In this document: piece by piece, positions 41,564-51,432 of the stretch
Numbering within the stretch: the first letter of the stretch is position 1
Layout: each line of letters opens with the position of its first letter
Program-made: the position numbers and the translations under genes
Origin: JAEYFP01 sp047602645
GTDB taxonomy: Bacteria; Bacillota; Clostridia; Lachnospirales; Lachnospiraceae
Direction: 5' to 3'
Length of the DNA stretch: 64,000 bases
NCBI GenBank assembly: GCA_047602645.1
Contig: JASGGU010000007.1
Span: forward strand, 24,016 to 88,015
Notes under the pieces: generated by a model
Database searches by the model: none
The model's input: only the letters and a program-made list of their open reading frames with translations
Told to the model about the DNA's origin: nothing

Positions 41564-42241
41564 TTACACCTCACTGTTTGACTGCAGTTCCCCGTCGCGC
41601 ATGTAGCAGACTTCATCGGCCTGTTCTGCTACATAGGGATTGTGGGTAATTACAATCACAAGATAACCTCGTTCGTGTGCAAGGGACTTTAATAATTCTA
41701 CAACATTCTTTTCATTTGCTGAATCCAGGTTGCCGGTAGGTTCGTCTGCCAACAGAATTTTGCCGCCGGCGCCGATCGCCCGAGCAATAGCGACTCGCTG
41801 CTGCTCCCCGCCGCTCATCATAACAGGAAATTGAGTATAGATTTTTTCACTCAGGCCGACTTCCTTGATCAAATGTTTTGCTTTTTTTGCTGCTTCGCTT
41901 TTTTTTACCTTAAGCAGTTCAATCGGATACATTACATTTTCCAATGCTGTAAGTAGCGGAAAGAGATTAAATGATTGATATACAACGGAAGCTGTTTCTC
42001 TGCGATAGAGGTTCCGATCCATGGAGGACATGGGAGCCCCTTCTACATAGATCTCGCCGGAGGTGGGCAGATCAAGGCCGGCCAGTAATGACAGCAGGGT
42101 ACTTTTACCGCTTCCGGACGGACCTGTAATTGCATACATATTCCCAGACTGAAAGCTGCAAGTTACATGTCTGACTGCTTCAATAGATTGATATTTACTC
42201 TGGTAAATGTATCCGACATCCATAATTTTCAATGTAACCAT
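41564..42241 (-). CDS. MacB/LolD-type ABC transporter ATP-binding protein
   Basis: 225 aa. Walker A GPSGSGKSTLLSLLAGLD, signature MSGGEQQRVAIARAI, Walker B ILLADEPTGNLDSANE and a switch His in VIVITHNPYVA are intact. Of the LolD/MacB ATPase class. It lies between two FtsX-like permease genes, 3 bp from one and 13 bp from the other, in one operon. Confidence 0.94.
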   Translation of the reverse strand: MVTLKIMDVGYIYQSKYQSIEAVRHVTCSFQSGNMYAITGPSGSGKSTLLSLLAGLDLPTSGEIYVEGAPMSSMDRNLYRRETASVVYQSFNLFPLLTALENVMYPIELLKVKKSEAAKKAKHLIKEVGLSEKIYTQFPVMMSGGEQQRVAIARAIGAGGKILLADEPTGNLDSANEKNVVELLKSLAHERGYLVIVITHNPYVAEQADEVCYMRDGELQSNSEV

Positions 42242-42254
42242 AAAACCCTCCCAT

Positions 42255-43493
42255 TTAATCCAAAGCGGTCAATACTTGCATAACACTGAATCTGCCAAGC
42301 AAAATAAGAGCTGCCGATGTGCCGGTCATATAAACAACAAAAAATAGCAGAACAACAGCGGCAGTTTCTGCATTTAAATTGATAAATAATGTGGAAACTG
42401 TTATGCCCAGCATGCTTCCTGTTGCCTGTAGTATGGCATTTTCTAAAAAAAGCAAAAGAAAGCAGCTTCCTTGGCTTAGTCCCATAGAACGCATAATGGC
42501 AAACTCGGGTTTTCGGTTCTGCAGGAGCAGATAAGAAAGAATAAATCCCACCAGCCCGACAATAATAATCAGCAGCGGCATAAACAACAGCATGAGTTCG
42601 ATATTTTCCAACAGATGAGTAGCTGATTTAATAAAGGTTTCGTCATTAATAATGAGAGCGATTCCACGTTGTGATGGTTGAGCCTGTGATATGACGGACA
42701 TAAATCTCAATTGCTTTGCCTGAGCCTTAAAGCCATTAAGATCTAAAGGGGTGGCGACTCGAAAGCTGACAGAGTCCGCAAAAAACATAACATTTGCCTG
42801 TTGATGAATTTGCTGCAGCCACTTTACCGGAAATAGTACCTGAACCGTTCGCTGACTGTCTTCCATTAAAGAATCGTTGAAACTGCCGGCAATGGTTACT
42901 TCTTGTATATCAAGCCATTGAAAGTCTTTTGCAGAATTGTCGTTGGGGTAGGTTACATAAAATAAGGTAAGCGGAATGCGATCTCCGATGGAAAGCTCCA
43001 TTTCCTCTAACTCTCGTTCACGCAAAATGAACAGCGGCTCATCTCCCTCAAAAATGTTCGAATCAAAGCCATCCCCATAGGAGATTTTGTTCGTATCAAG
43101 TTCCGGAAAAGATGAAATGTGGTTAAGTCCGAGGCAAAGAGGAAAATTCATACGTCCCGGTTCCATGTCAGGCACTTCGTCTTTGATAATGGGGCCAACG
43201 GCAGCTCCTAATTCTACAGTATAACGAAAATCAGTTACATACGGAGAATGCTCTAACGCATCAACAACACTTTCCTTGATTAACAGGCCGGTGTTCAAGG
43301 TTCCGTTCAAATTGCTAATACGGGCATAAACCGGCACGGCATCAGGCAGGCTCAATTTTTGCGCCTGATTAGCCCGTAAACCGCCTAAATATAAAAAAAG
43401 AAATGTTATAATTAATGAGCAGATCAGTACGACTAAAAGGCTTTTTATTCGGTATCGTTTGATATTTAAAATTGCTTTTTGTAAATAGAACAT
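42255..43493 (-). CDS. FtsX-like ABC transporter permease (short)
   Basis: 412 aa. N-terminal helix (SLLVVLICSLIITFLFLYL), an extracellular domain and three C-terminal helices (LLFMPLLIIIVGLVGFILSY; LLLFLENAILQATGSMLGI; AAVVLLFFVVYMTGTSAALI). Partner permease to the gene at 39635. The start follows GGGAGGATTTC, which lies in one arm of a 13-bp inverted repeat (43495-43561). Confidence 0.87.
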   Translation of the reverse strand: MFYLQKAILNIKRYRIKSLLVVLICSLIITFLFLYLGGLRANQAQKLSLPDAVPVYARISNLNGTLNTGLLIKESVVDALEHSPYVTDFRYTVELGAAVGPIIKDEVPDMEPGRMNFPLCLGLNHISSFPELDTNKISYGDGFDSNIFEGDEPLFILRERELEEMELSIGDRIPLTLFYVTYPNDNSAKDFQWLDIQEVTIAGSFNDSLMEDSQRTVQVLFPVKWLQQIHQQANVMFFADSVSFRVATPLDLNGFKAQAKQLRFMSVISQAQPSQRGIALIINDETFIKSATHLLENIELMLLFMPLLIIIVGLVGFILSYLLLQNRKPEFAIMRSMGLSQGSCFLLLFLENAILQATGSMLGITVSTLFINLNAETAAVVLLFFVVYMTGTSAALILLGRFSVMQVLTALD

Positions 43494-43494
43494 G

Positions 43495-43561
43495 AAATCC
43501 TCCCAACTATATAGTAATATTTTACCATTAATTAAAATAAAAGCAAGTGTTGGGAGGATTT
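43495..43561 (-). promoter_or_regulatory. 13-bp inverted repeat covering the permease ribosome-binding site
   Basis: AAATCCTCCCAAC (43495-43507) and its exact complement GTTGGGAGGATTT (43549-43561), with an AT-rich 41-bp centre. In the gene's sense the downstream arm contains the Shine-Dalgarno GGGAGG, so pairing would hide it. The centre also has -10-like sequences. Confidence 0.65.
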
Positions 43562-43583
43562 ATGTTTAATACTTTTTACTTGA

Positions 43584-45326
43584 TTAAATATTCCAGGCCT
43601 TTGCCTGATTTTGCAACGTCCAGAGCCGATGGTAAATTCCCGTTTTTTCCATCAAAGTGTCATGTGTTCCGCTTTCCCTGATACAACCGTTTTCTACCAC
43701 TAAAATTTGATGAGCATTCCGGATCGTTTTCAGCCGGTGAGCAATCATAACAACAGTGCGTCCTTTGACAAGCTCGCCGATTGCCTGCTGGATCATCACC
43801 TCGTTGCGGGCATCAAGGCTGGCGGTTGGTTCGTCCAGGAGCAGGAGCGGTGCATTTTTCAAAATTGCCCGTGCGATGGAAATCCGCTGCTTTTCACCGC
43901 CGGACAGTGTATTGCCGCCTTCGCCGACCAAAGTGTCATAACCGTTTGGCAGTGCCATGATGAAGTCATGACAGCATGCCCGCCTGGCTGCGTCGATCAG
44001 TTCTTCTTCTGAAGCATCTTTGCGTCCGAACAGAATATTCTCCCGGATCGTATCGTGAAACAGATAAACCTCCTGAAGCACCATGGAAATACCGGAAATC
44101 CAGCGGTCGGCGTCCAGCGTTTTCAGAGATCTGCCGCCGCAGGAAATAGCTCCGCCGTTTACGTCCCAGAAACGGGCAATCAGACGCAGAATCGTGGTCT
44201 TTCCGCCGCCGCTGGGGCCTACAATTGCGGTCAGCTTGCGAGCCGGAATTGTAAACGAGGTGTCTTTGAGTACTTCGTTTCCATCCTTGCGGCCGGAATA
44301 AGAAAAACACACCTTGTCAAATACAAGATCCGATCCGGAATCGGCGGAATCGGCTCCTGTCATAGTGGAAGCCTGCATGACGTCATCAATACGGGTGGCA
44401 GATACATAGTGGGTGCGCAGCATGACCATATATTGTACCCATGTAACAAGAGGAGAGAGGATTTTCGTGCCGATAATGATAATACCGAGGTATTCCACTA
44501 CAGAAAGACGTCCGCCAAGCAGAAGATATGCCCCTGTAAAGCACATGAGCGGAAGTCCCAGTTTCACGAGGGTATTTGCCAGACTCATGAGAGAGCCGCC
44601 CACTGTTTCTGCATGCAGATTCACCCGCATAAGCTTCTGATAAGCGTCCTTCAGCTTGCCGAAGCCCTCGCCGGTCTGGTTGTAAGATTTGAGGGTTTTC
44701 ATGCCGAGCAGATATTCGTTGAGATAAGTAGCCGTTTGATCTCTTGCTTCGATATTGCGAAGGGAAAGCCTTGCGGTCAGATTCATGGAAAGGCCGATGA
44801 CAAGGGCTGTGACCGGTATGCTGATATAGAGTGCCAGTGCCATGGGGGGATTGAAGAAAAAGAAAAATACAGAGGTAAGCATGCAGGAAAGCACCACACT
44901 GAAAATTCCGGTGAACATTCCGACCATGCTTTGCTCAACAGCCAGGAAATCTCCGGTAAAGGTGTTGATCAGTTCTCCGGATTCCTTTGTCTGAAAATAT
45001 CCAAGGGGCAGGCTGCGGAGTTTTTTAATAAAGGCCTTTTTGTTTTCAGCAGAATGAACGGTAGCAGGGAGAAAAGTACCCAAAAAAGAGCCGGTGCTCA
45101 GTAAAAACTGAATCAGCAGAATTCCCGTCATAAAGGCTGCGATGATCCACAGGCCTTTCAGATTGACCGCTGCGGGATGGTCATATGCGGTTACGATAAG
45201 ATTGATCGCAAAGTAGATGGCTATGGCGGGAAAGCTCATAAAAAAGTTTTCAAAAAAAATCCATAAAACCGGGCCGATCATATGCGCCGGATGTCCGCAG
45301 GTAAATTTTCTTATAATTTCTTTCAT
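43584..45326 (-). CDS. ABC exporter half-transporter (membrane + ATPase), second subunit
   Basis: 580 aa. Six membrane segments in residues 1-310 (type IV exporter fold) and an ATPase with Walker A GPSGGGKTTILRLIA, Q-loop MVLQEVYLF, signature NTLSGGEKQRISIARAI, Walker B LLLLDEPTASLD and switch His MIAHRLKT. The start is 2 bp after the stop of the other half, so they form a heterodimer. The pair resembles siderophore or peptide-type exporters of the YbtPQ/IrtAB group with a divergent AraC regulator. Confidence 0.92.
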   Translation of the reverse strand: MKEIIRKFTCGHPAHMIGPVLWIFFENFFMSFPAIAIYFAINLIVTAYDHPAAVNLKGLWIIAAFMTGILLIQFLLSTGSFLGTFLPATVHSAENKKAFIKKLRSLPLGYFQTKESGELINTFTGDFLAVEQSMVGMFTGIFSVVLSCMLTSVFFFFFNPPMALALYISIPVTALVIGLSMNLTARLSLRNIEARDQTATYLNEYLLGMKTLKSYNQTGEGFGKLKDAYQKLMRVNLHAETVGGSLMSLANTLVKLGLPLMCFTGAYLLLGGRLSVVEYLGIIIIGTKILSPLVTWVQYMVMLRTHYVSATRIDDVMQASTMTGADSADSGSDLVFDKVCFSYSGRKDGNEVLKDTSFTIPARKLTAIVGPSGGGKTTILRLIARFWDVNGGAISCGGRSLKTLDADRWISGISMVLQEVYLFHDTIRENILFGRKDASEEELIDAARRACCHDFIMALPNGYDTLVGEGGNTLSGGEKQRISIARAILKNAPLLLLDEPTASLDARNEVMIQQAIGELVKGRTVVMIAHRLKTIRNAHQILVVENGCIRESGTHDTLMEKTGIYHRLWTLQNQAKAWNI

Positions 45327-45328
45327 TA

Positions 45329-47131
45329 TTATGCCTCCTCTATCTCTTCAAAATTAATTGCCCAGGTGTCCGCCTCATGCTGCAATTCCCATAAAGTACG
45401 GTATTCGGTGTCGGAGGCCATCAGCTCCCGGTGGGTCCCTCTCTCGATCATGCGGCCGTCTTTTAATACCAAAATCTGGTCGGCCTGACGGATACTTTGC
45501 AGGCGGTGCGCAATCATAATAACAGTTTTATTTTTTACGAGATTTTGAATCGCCTTTTGAATCAGGTTTTCATTTTCCGCATCGGAATATGCCATCGCTT
45601 CATCCAGCACCACAATGGGGGAATCCTTTAAAATCGCCCGTGCAATGGAAATGCGCTGTGTTTCACCGCCGGATAAGTCCGCACCGCCTGTTCCGATGCG
45701 GGTATTGTAGTTTTCCGGCAATGCCATGATAAAATCATGGCAGCGGGCCGCCTTTGCAGCTGCTTCTACCTGGTCCCGGCGATAGCTTCGATTCATCGTG
45801 ATATTACCCCAGATCGTGTCTGCGAAGAGATAGGTATCCTGAAAAACGGCGGCAACGCTGTCCATCAGACTTCGGGAATCCATTTCCCTGATATCCGCTC
45901 CGCCGATCATAATTTTGCCGGAAGATACATCCCAGAAGCGGAGCAGCAGTTGTCCGATTGTGGATTTTCCGCCGCCGCTTTCACCGACCAGAGCGGTCAT
46001 TTTTCCTTGCGGTGCCAAAAAGCTGATATTGGACAGCGCCATTTTTTTGTCTTTCGCGTCTCCTTCATAGGAGAAGGAGACGTCCTGAAACTGTACATTC
46101 CAGGATGCCGGTGTCTTGGGAGTCCGGGGCTGCGGAATTGTTGACTCATCGAGTATCGCATCTATGGAATTCATTCCCACCGCAAGCATACCCATTTGCG
46201 AGCCGTAATTGACACAGGTCATAAAGGGATCATAAATGGCCGGCGTGATAATCAGCGCCATAAGCACAGCGAGAAACATTTCCGGAGAAGGATTTTTTGT
46301 AAGGAGCACAATTGCTGCCGGAAGCACGAAGGTGAGAATTGAGAGCACGATTGCCTTATAAGCGCTCATGGCGGCCGCGCTTCTTTTGTAGCTTTTCAGC
46401 TCCCATGTGCGGTAGCTGTTGATCGTCTCCTCAAGCCCCCTGGTCATTGTTCCCGTAAGCCCGAACAGCTTGACTTCGGCCATTCCTTTAACATATTCTG
46501 AAAAGGCTCCGGTCATATTCTGAGAGGCGGTGGCAACATCTGCCCACAGCTTTTTTGCTTTTTCCCCTCCGAACACGGACATTTGGAGGATCAGTGCCGC
46601 CAATATGGTGACTATAACGGTCAATGCAAGCCATCCATTCAGCATAAACAAACTCCCGAACAATACAAGGATGAGGGTCAGCGAGCCAAGAAGATCAGGC
46701 AGCATATGAGCCACAAAGCCCTCTATCTTTTCGATATTTTCGTCCATCGTTTTTTGAATGCTTCCGGTGGTGTTCCTGGAGAAAAATCCGACCGGCACCC
46801 GGCCCACATGCTCCATGACGCGTATGCGGAACTGATACAGCAGCTGAAAGGCAGCCTTGTGGCAGCCATAGCTGCCTAAATAGGATAACAGCATATGGCA
46901 TAGAATACTGATGCCTGCGACTATGATCCAGAATATAAGAACTCCTTGTGTACGGCTCTCTTCCTTTCCAAGCAGAAGCTGACGTGCAATAAAATATACG
47001 GAGAGGTACGGAACCACTCCGAGCAGCATGCCGGCTGCCGCCGACAGGCAGCTTGCTATGTAAGGACCCTTGCTCTGCGCGGATATCTGAAATATACGTT
47101 TCAGCACACCGCCCTTTTTATTTTTTTCCAT
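45329..47131 (-). CDS. ABC exporter half-transporter (membrane + ATPase), first subunit
   Basis: 600 aa from the ATG at 47131, which has AGGAGG upstream. Six-helix membrane domain and an ATPase with Walker A GESGGGKSTIGQLLLRFWD, signature ADLSGGETQRISIARAI, Walker B VVLDEAMAYSDAENE and His in MIAHRLQS. Walker B ends DEAMAYSD rather than DEPTASLD, an altered D-loop seen in YbtP/Q-like proteins; the catalytic Glu is kept. Heterodimer partner of the next gene. Confidence 0.92.
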   Translation of the reverse strand: MEKNKKGGVLKRIFQISAQSKGPYIASCLSAAAGMLLGVVPYLSVYFIARQLLLGKEESRTQGVLIFWIIVAGISILCHMLLSYLGSYGCHKAAFQLLYQFRIRVMEHVGRVPVGFFSRNTTGSIQKTMDENIEKIEGFVAHMLPDLLGSLTLILVLFGSLFMLNGWLALTVIVTILAALILQMSVFGGEKAKKLWADVATASQNMTGAFSEYVKGMAEVKLFGLTGTMTRGLEETINSYRTWELKSYKRSAAAMSAYKAIVLSILTFVLPAAIVLLTKNPSPEMFLAVLMALIITPAIYDPFMTCVNYGSQMGMLAVGMNSIDAILDESTIPQPRTPKTPASWNVQFQDVSFSYEGDAKDKKMALSNISFLAPQGKMTALVGESGGGKSTIGQLLLRFWDVSSGKIMIGGADIREMDSRSLMDSVAAVFQDTYLFADTIWGNITMNRSYRRDQVEAAAKAARCHDFIMALPENYNTRIGTGGADLSGGETQRISIARAILKDSPIVVLDEAMAYSDAENENLIQKAIQNLVKNKTVIMIAHRLQSIRQADQILVLKDGRMIERGTHRELMASDTEYRTLWELQHEADTWAINFEEIEEA

Positions 47132-47288
47132 AAAAGACCTCCTTTTTTTGAACGGAAAGGACAATGCAACCGGATTGGTTAGCCCTTTCTAACCACCTCA
47201 GTGTATGTTATAATAAGTTTACTTTCAATACTTTGGATTTTGATTCTTCATATCGGAAGGTAAAAACTTAAAAACAGGAGGAGAGCAG

Positions 47289-48242
47289 GTGAGAACGGTT
47301 GATCAGTATTGGCTGGAGTTTGAAAAAATGGGGTTCATCAAGGAAGTGCTGCAGCATGGTGTCCGCTACAGCCTTCCGCCTCATCTCGGGATAGGAGGAT
47401 TTGAGCTTTGGGGTGATACCGATACTTGTATGGCATGTTTGTCGGATGTCGTTTTCTTTCAGCCCTGTATCATACTGGAGTCGGTTCATGAAAAGGTGTT
47501 TGAATTCGGACAGTTTTATCAGGGAGATGTCAGCTTCTATAAAAAGCGGAGCGAGGCCTTGCCGGTTGAACACGGGCTGAATTATTTAGTCAATTATCCG
47601 CTCTTCTCTGCCTATAAGCGTATGGAACCGCATATACGGCTGATCAACGTGGGAATTACCTATCGGCAAAAATTTTTTGATACGCTGCCTTATACCCTTC
47701 CCGATGATTTCTGGGAGTCGGCTGCGGCTGTTTTAAATCCGGAGGCCCTAACCATACCGGCCATTACACTGATTTGTGATCAGATCAGGAACTGCCGTCT
47801 CGGTGGGGAGGCATTAAAAATTTTTATACGAGGCAAGGCACTGGAGTCTTTTGCTATTACGCTGGATTATATTTATGAAAATAGAAAAGAGCCGGCTGTC
47901 CGGCTTTTGCCGTTTGACAGGGCGGCTCTTGAATCCGTTAAGGAGCTGCTGTCCGGGCGGCTGATCAATCCCCCGCAAATCAAGGAACTGACTCGTATCA
48001 CGGGATTAAATCAGCAGAAGCTGATGGCCGGTTTTAAGCAATTAAACGGAATCACAATTTATGAATATGTGAAGCGGGTGCGGATGCAAAAAGCGATAGA
48101 GCTTCTGCTGGAGAGCGATCTGCCGATTTTGGAAATCGCAAAGAGAGTCGGTTATTGCGGTGACGGACATTTCCATGAGGCATTCCGTGAGGTATACGGC
48201 ACTACGCCCGGGAGACTGCGGCGGGCCGGACAGAAGCTATGA
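47289..48242 (+). CDS. AraC-family transcriptional regulator
   Basis: 317 aa from a GTG start with AGGAGGAGAG upstream. The C-terminal double HTH is clear (INPPQIKELTRITGLNQQKL; ILEIAKRVGYCGDGHFHEAF, then YGTTPGRLRR). The N-terminal 200 residues form the ligand domain. Divergent from the ABC exporter pair, 157 bp apart, so it likely controls it, in the manner of siderophore-responsive AraC regulators. Its end overlaps the splB-like gene by 6 bp. Confidence 0.92.
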   Translation: MRTVDQYWLEFEKMGFIKEVLQHGVRYSLPPHLGIGGFELWGDTDTCMACLSDVVFFQPCIILESVHEKVFEFGQFYQGDVSFYKKRSEALPVEHGLNYLVNYPLFSAYKRMEPHIRLINVGITYRQKFFDTLPYTLPDDFWESAAAVLNPEALTIPAITLICDQIRNCRLGGEALKIFIRGKALESFAITLDYIYENRKEPAVRLLPFDRAALESVKELLSGRLINPPQIKELTRITGLNQQKLMAGFKQLNGITIYEYVKRVRMQKAIELLLESDLPILEIAKRVGYCGDGHFHEAFREVYGTTPGRLRRAGQKL

Positions 48243-49238
48243 AATATACAAGATAGACATCCGGGGCAGCAGCTCGGCAAGTTTTTTCCGCAAAAAAGCC
48301 TCGACCTCTGCGCGCGCCTCGTTTCGATAACAATATTTGCCGCGGCCGCGGCCGGTCATGGTTTCCCTGTTTAAAAGCGCTATGGAATCAGGAAATGCAT
48401 CTGCATTTATGGCATTTTGTACAAAGCTGTAAGTCATTAATATGATTTCAATAAAGCCGTTTTGTTTCACCCTTTGGCTCAGCTCATCAGCCAGCTGTTC
48501 GATTAATTGGCCGTACAGCTGCTTCCAATCCGGAAGCAGGATAACGGGTGCAAGGAGCATTCCTACCGGATAGCCTGCCTCCGCCATCGTATTGAGCGCA
48601 CGGATTCGCGCATGCAGAGGGGAGGTTCCCAGTTCTATCCGCCGGATGATTTCCTCCGGATTCATACTCATACGAAATATGATTTTTTCTTGATGATCAA
48701 GGGGAAGCAGGGAGTCTACCATATCAAATTTTGTAGGAAAGGTCAGATGTCCGCAGCCCTCCTTGGCAAAGCGCTTGATGGTATAGATCAGATTACCCGT
48801 AATTGTATTCTCCAAAATTAAATCGCTGTTGCTGCCGATTTCAAAGGTCTGCGGTACGGGAGCATTAGCGGCCTTTTTCAGAAGTCTGTTAAGCATTTGC
48901 TCCCGGTTGACAAACAGGCGGAGATAGGAGCACTTGTTGTAGTTGCATACCAGATAACAATATAGGCACATCGCCCGGCAGCCCGAGGAGGTATACGGTA
49001 CCAGCCAGTCGGAAACCTTATGGTTCGGTACATATTTGTGTGTTTTTCGGATTCCTATAATCAGATGGTTTTTTAATTTTGCAAATTCATGATTTTCAGA
49101 TGCCGCCAGAGCGGGGATATAATTATGATTTTCTATTTCGAACCAGGGCAGGGCTTCATATTGAAGCCGGAGCAGCTGCCCCAGCTCATAGTCAAGTGCT
49201 GCCGGTTCATAATAAATCGCATCAAAATGCAGCTTCAT
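48237..49238 (-). CDS. splB: Spore photoproduct lyase family radical SAM protein
   Basis: 333 aa; GGAGGACTGACAA before the ATG. The cluster motif CRAMCLYC (CX3CX2C) is followed by YLVCNYNKCSYLRLFV; FEIGSNSDLILEN, FPTKFDMVD and IIFRMSMNPEEIIRR match the SPL TIM barrel. Known role: light-independent repair of the thymine spore photoproduct in DNA during germination, implying a spore former. A Cys near the C-terminal end equivalent to SplB Cys140-type donors is not certain from reading alone. Confidence 0.85.
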   Translation of the reverse strand: MKLHFDAIYYEPAALDYELGQLLRLQYEALPWFEIENHNYIPALAASENHEFAKLKNHLIIGIRKTHKYVPNHKVSDWLVPYTSSGCRAMCLYCYLVCNYNKCSYLRLFVNREQMLNRLLKKAANAPVPQTFEIGSNSDLILENTITGNLIYTIKRFAKEGCGHLTFPTKFDMVDSLLPLDHQEKIIFRMSMNPEEIIRRIELGTSPLHARIRALNTMAEAGYPVGMLLAPVILLPDWKQLYGQLIEQLADELSQRVKQNGFIEIILMTYSFVQNAINADAFPDSIALLNRETMTGRGRGKYCYRNEARAEVEAFLRKKLAELLPRMSILYIS

Positions 49239-49290
49239 TTGTCAGTCCTCCTGACAGATAGCATTTCCCGAAACAGTGGAATCTATGCGT

Positions 49291-50577
49291 TTATCGGACG
49301 GGCAGACTGACCGTAAAGGTAGAACCGCCGCCGGGTGTATCAGAGGCTTTGATTGTTCCGCTGTGAGCCTGTACAATCTCGGAAGCGATACACAAGCCCA
49401 GCCCGAAGTGCCCTTTGGTACTTCGGGATTGTTCACTCCTGTAAAAGCGATAAAAAATTTTATCCTTATCTTCATCAGAAATACCGATCCCCGTATCGCT
49501 GACCAGTATCAGAAGGCAATTCTTTTTTGCCTGAAGAGACAAGGTGACGGCTCCGCCTGCCGGAGTATAACTGATCGCATTATGCAGCAAGATAGCAACC
49601 AGCTGTCTGATGCGGCTTTTATCACAAATACAAGAAGGAAGAGCTGCATCCGGCAAACTGATGGTCAGTCTCAGATTTTTTTCATTGGCCATCGGTTCAA
49701 ATGCTTCATAGGTATTCAGTAAAAGCGTATCCAATTCAACCCTTTCCTTTTCAACGGAAAAACTTTGATTATCTGAATGGGACAGAGTCAGCATATCTTC
49801 AATCAATGCGGACATCCGTTTTGCTTCAGATTCTATAATGGAAAGAAAATCCTCCTTTTTATGTTCGGATGCCTGCGGAAAGCTTTCGAGACAGGATAAA
49901 ATGACAGCAAGCGGTGTACGCAGTTCATGGGAGGCGGAGGCGACAAATTGCGCCTGACTGCGTCTGTTCCTTTCAATCGGCAGCAAAAGTATTTTTGTGA
50001 AAGTATAGGAAAAGATCCAGAGCAGGATGAGGACAATCAGGATGATTCCCAGAAAAAGAAAGCGCTGATGCAGGAGCTGTTCCCTCATTGATGTCAGCGG
50101 AGAAAATACGAGCATTTGTAGTACATTGTTCCCTTTTTCCAGAGTGATGACAGAAACATAATACTCCTCACCGGTTTCTGAGGCAAAAGGAAATTCCAAA
50201 TGAACGGTATGGTACAAAGAAGGCTTTTCGGCTTCCGAGGCAAACTGCTCTTGATAATACTGAAAACCCTCCGTAAGTAATTCTTCAGCCCGGCTGTAGG
50301 GAGAATGGCTGTTATATAAAAATGGAACGCCGTTATCCAAAAGAAAAATAAAGTAGTTTCCGCTGTTCTCCAATTTGGAAAGCCACTCATGAGTAATCAC
50401 AGACTGCTGCTCCAGATTTGCGGTAATCGTGTGGATATTATTTTGAAAGGAAAGAAATTGGGTATCCTTTAAGTTTTTTTCAGAGATCAATAAATAGCCG
50501 AGTGTCATAACCGCTAATATCAGTGTGGTGATTCCGCCGCACATCAGCGTTAAGCGCAGTTGGACCTTTTTAAACAT
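49291..50577 (-). CDS. Sensor histidine kinase
   Basis: 428 aa. Two membrane helices (about residues 10-30 and 170-195) flank an extracellular sensor region. H-box SASHELRTPLAVILSCLESF, N-box LVAILLHNAISYTP, G1 VSDTGIGISDEDKD, F-box FYRFYRSEQSRS and G2 GHFGLGLCIASEIV are all present, so it should be active. The start overlaps the response-regulator stop by 8 bp. Confidence 0.95.
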   Translation of the reverse strand: MFKKVQLRLTLMCGGITTLILAVMTLGYLLISEKNLKDTQFLSFQNNIHTITANLEQQSVITHEWLSKLENSGNYFIFLLDNGVPFLYNSHSPYSRAEELLTEGFQYYQEQFASEAEKPSLYHTVHLEFPFASETGEEYYVSVITLEKGNNVLQMLVFSPLTSMREQLLHQRFLFLGIILIVLILLWIFSYTFTKILLLPIERNRRSQAQFVASASHELRTPLAVILSCLESFPQASEHKKEDFLSIIESEAKRMSALIEDMLTLSHSDNQSFSVEKERVELDTLLLNTYEAFEPMANEKNLRLTISLPDAALPSCICDKSRIRQLVAILLHNAISYTPAGGAVTLSLQAKKNCLLILVSDTGIGISDEDKDKIFYRFYRSEQSRSTKGHFGLGLCIASEIVQAHSGTIKASDTPGGGSTFTVSLPVR

Positions 50578-51256
50578 GGGGATCTCCTTCTTTCAGACAG
50601 TATCCGATTCCCCGGAGCGTCTTGATACAAAGTGCACTTCCTACCGAAATCAGGCGTCTGCGCAGGAAATGAATATAGTTATCTAAATTTCCGGCCTCAA
50701 CCTCGCTGTCAGGTCCCCAGACCTTTAACAGCAGTATACTTCTGGAAAGTGTCTGCCCGCGGCTTCTTAAAAAAGCTTCCAGCAAGGTTCCTTCCCTTTT
50801 GGAAAGGGAACAGCTTCCCGCCGGGCCTGTCAGAATCGTCGCTTCGGGTGAATAGGTGATGTCAAGCAGGTGGAACGTACTGTCGGGGACGAGCATGGGC
50901 GGACGTCTTGTTACACAATAGATTCTGGCAAGCAGCTCTTCGAAAGCAAAGGGCTTTACCAGATAGTCATCGGCTCCCATATTCAATCCGCCGACCTTGT
51001 CCGACAAAGTTCCGAGAGCGGTGATCATAATAACAGGAATAAAAATCTCTTTTTCTCTCAATGCCTGCAATACCTCGGTACCCTCCATAACAGGCAGCAT
51101 ACGATCCAGTAAAATCGCATCATGAATAGCCTGACAGGCAAGAAATAGTGCTTCTTCACCGTCAAAACAAGAATCTACTTCAAATCCCTTGGCAGTAAGC
51201 TGATAAGTAAGGACATGATTGAAGTGTTCATCATCCTCCGCAAGTAATACTCTCAT
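50570..51256 (-). CDS. OmpR/PhoB-family response regulator
   Basis: 228 aa. Receiver domain with acidic pocket LLAEDDEHFNHVL, phospho-acceptor Asp in AILLDRMLPV and Lys in DDYLVKPFAFEELLAR. C-terminal winged helix (SLSKREGTLLEAFLRSRGQT; VDNYIHFLRRRL-like NLDNYIHFLRRRL). Paired with the histidine kinase and divergent from the operon at 51433, whose promoter region carries direct repeats typical of this family's binding sites. Confidence 0.95.
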   Translation of the reverse strand: MRVLLAEDDEHFNHVLTYQLTAKGFEVDSCFDGEEALFLACQAIHDAILLDRMLPVMEGTEVLQALREKEIFIPVIMITALGTLSDKVGGLNMGADDYLVKPFAFEELLARIYCVTRRPPMLVPDSTFHLLDITYSPEATILTGPAGSCSLSKREGTLLEAFLRSRGQTLSRSILLLKVWGPDSEVEAGNLDNYIHFLRRRLISVGSALCIKTLRGIGYCLKEGDPHV

Positions 51257-51340
51257 GATCGTTCGACCTCCATGTGTTTCTGTTCGGCCTATTACCTCAC
51301 AAAAATCTCCATATTATAATAACATAGAAATCTTTAAATA

Positions 51341-51383
51341 TTCTCTAATTTTATTTTAGAATTGTTTTTAGAGAAAATTTAGA
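51341..51383. promoter_or_regulatory. Probable response-regulator binding region
   Basis: TTTTAGA at 51354 and 51366 and ATTTAGA at 51377 form direct repeats with 11-12 bp period; TTCTCTAA (51341-51348) and TTAGAGAA (51368-51375) also form an inverted repeat. A -10-like TATGAT follows at about 51395. This fits OmpR-family binding between the regulator and the divergent operon. Confidence 0.6.
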
Positions 51384-51432
51384 GGAAGCCCTGCTATGAT
51401 AAAAATGAAAGTTGGAAAAGGAGGAAAAAAGA

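Noticed and set aside
44055..45104. Long plus-strand open frame of 349 codons
   Set aside because: It lies wholly antisense to the clear ABC exporter gene at 43584-45326, has no family motifs and no operon context; a shadow of strong codon bias.
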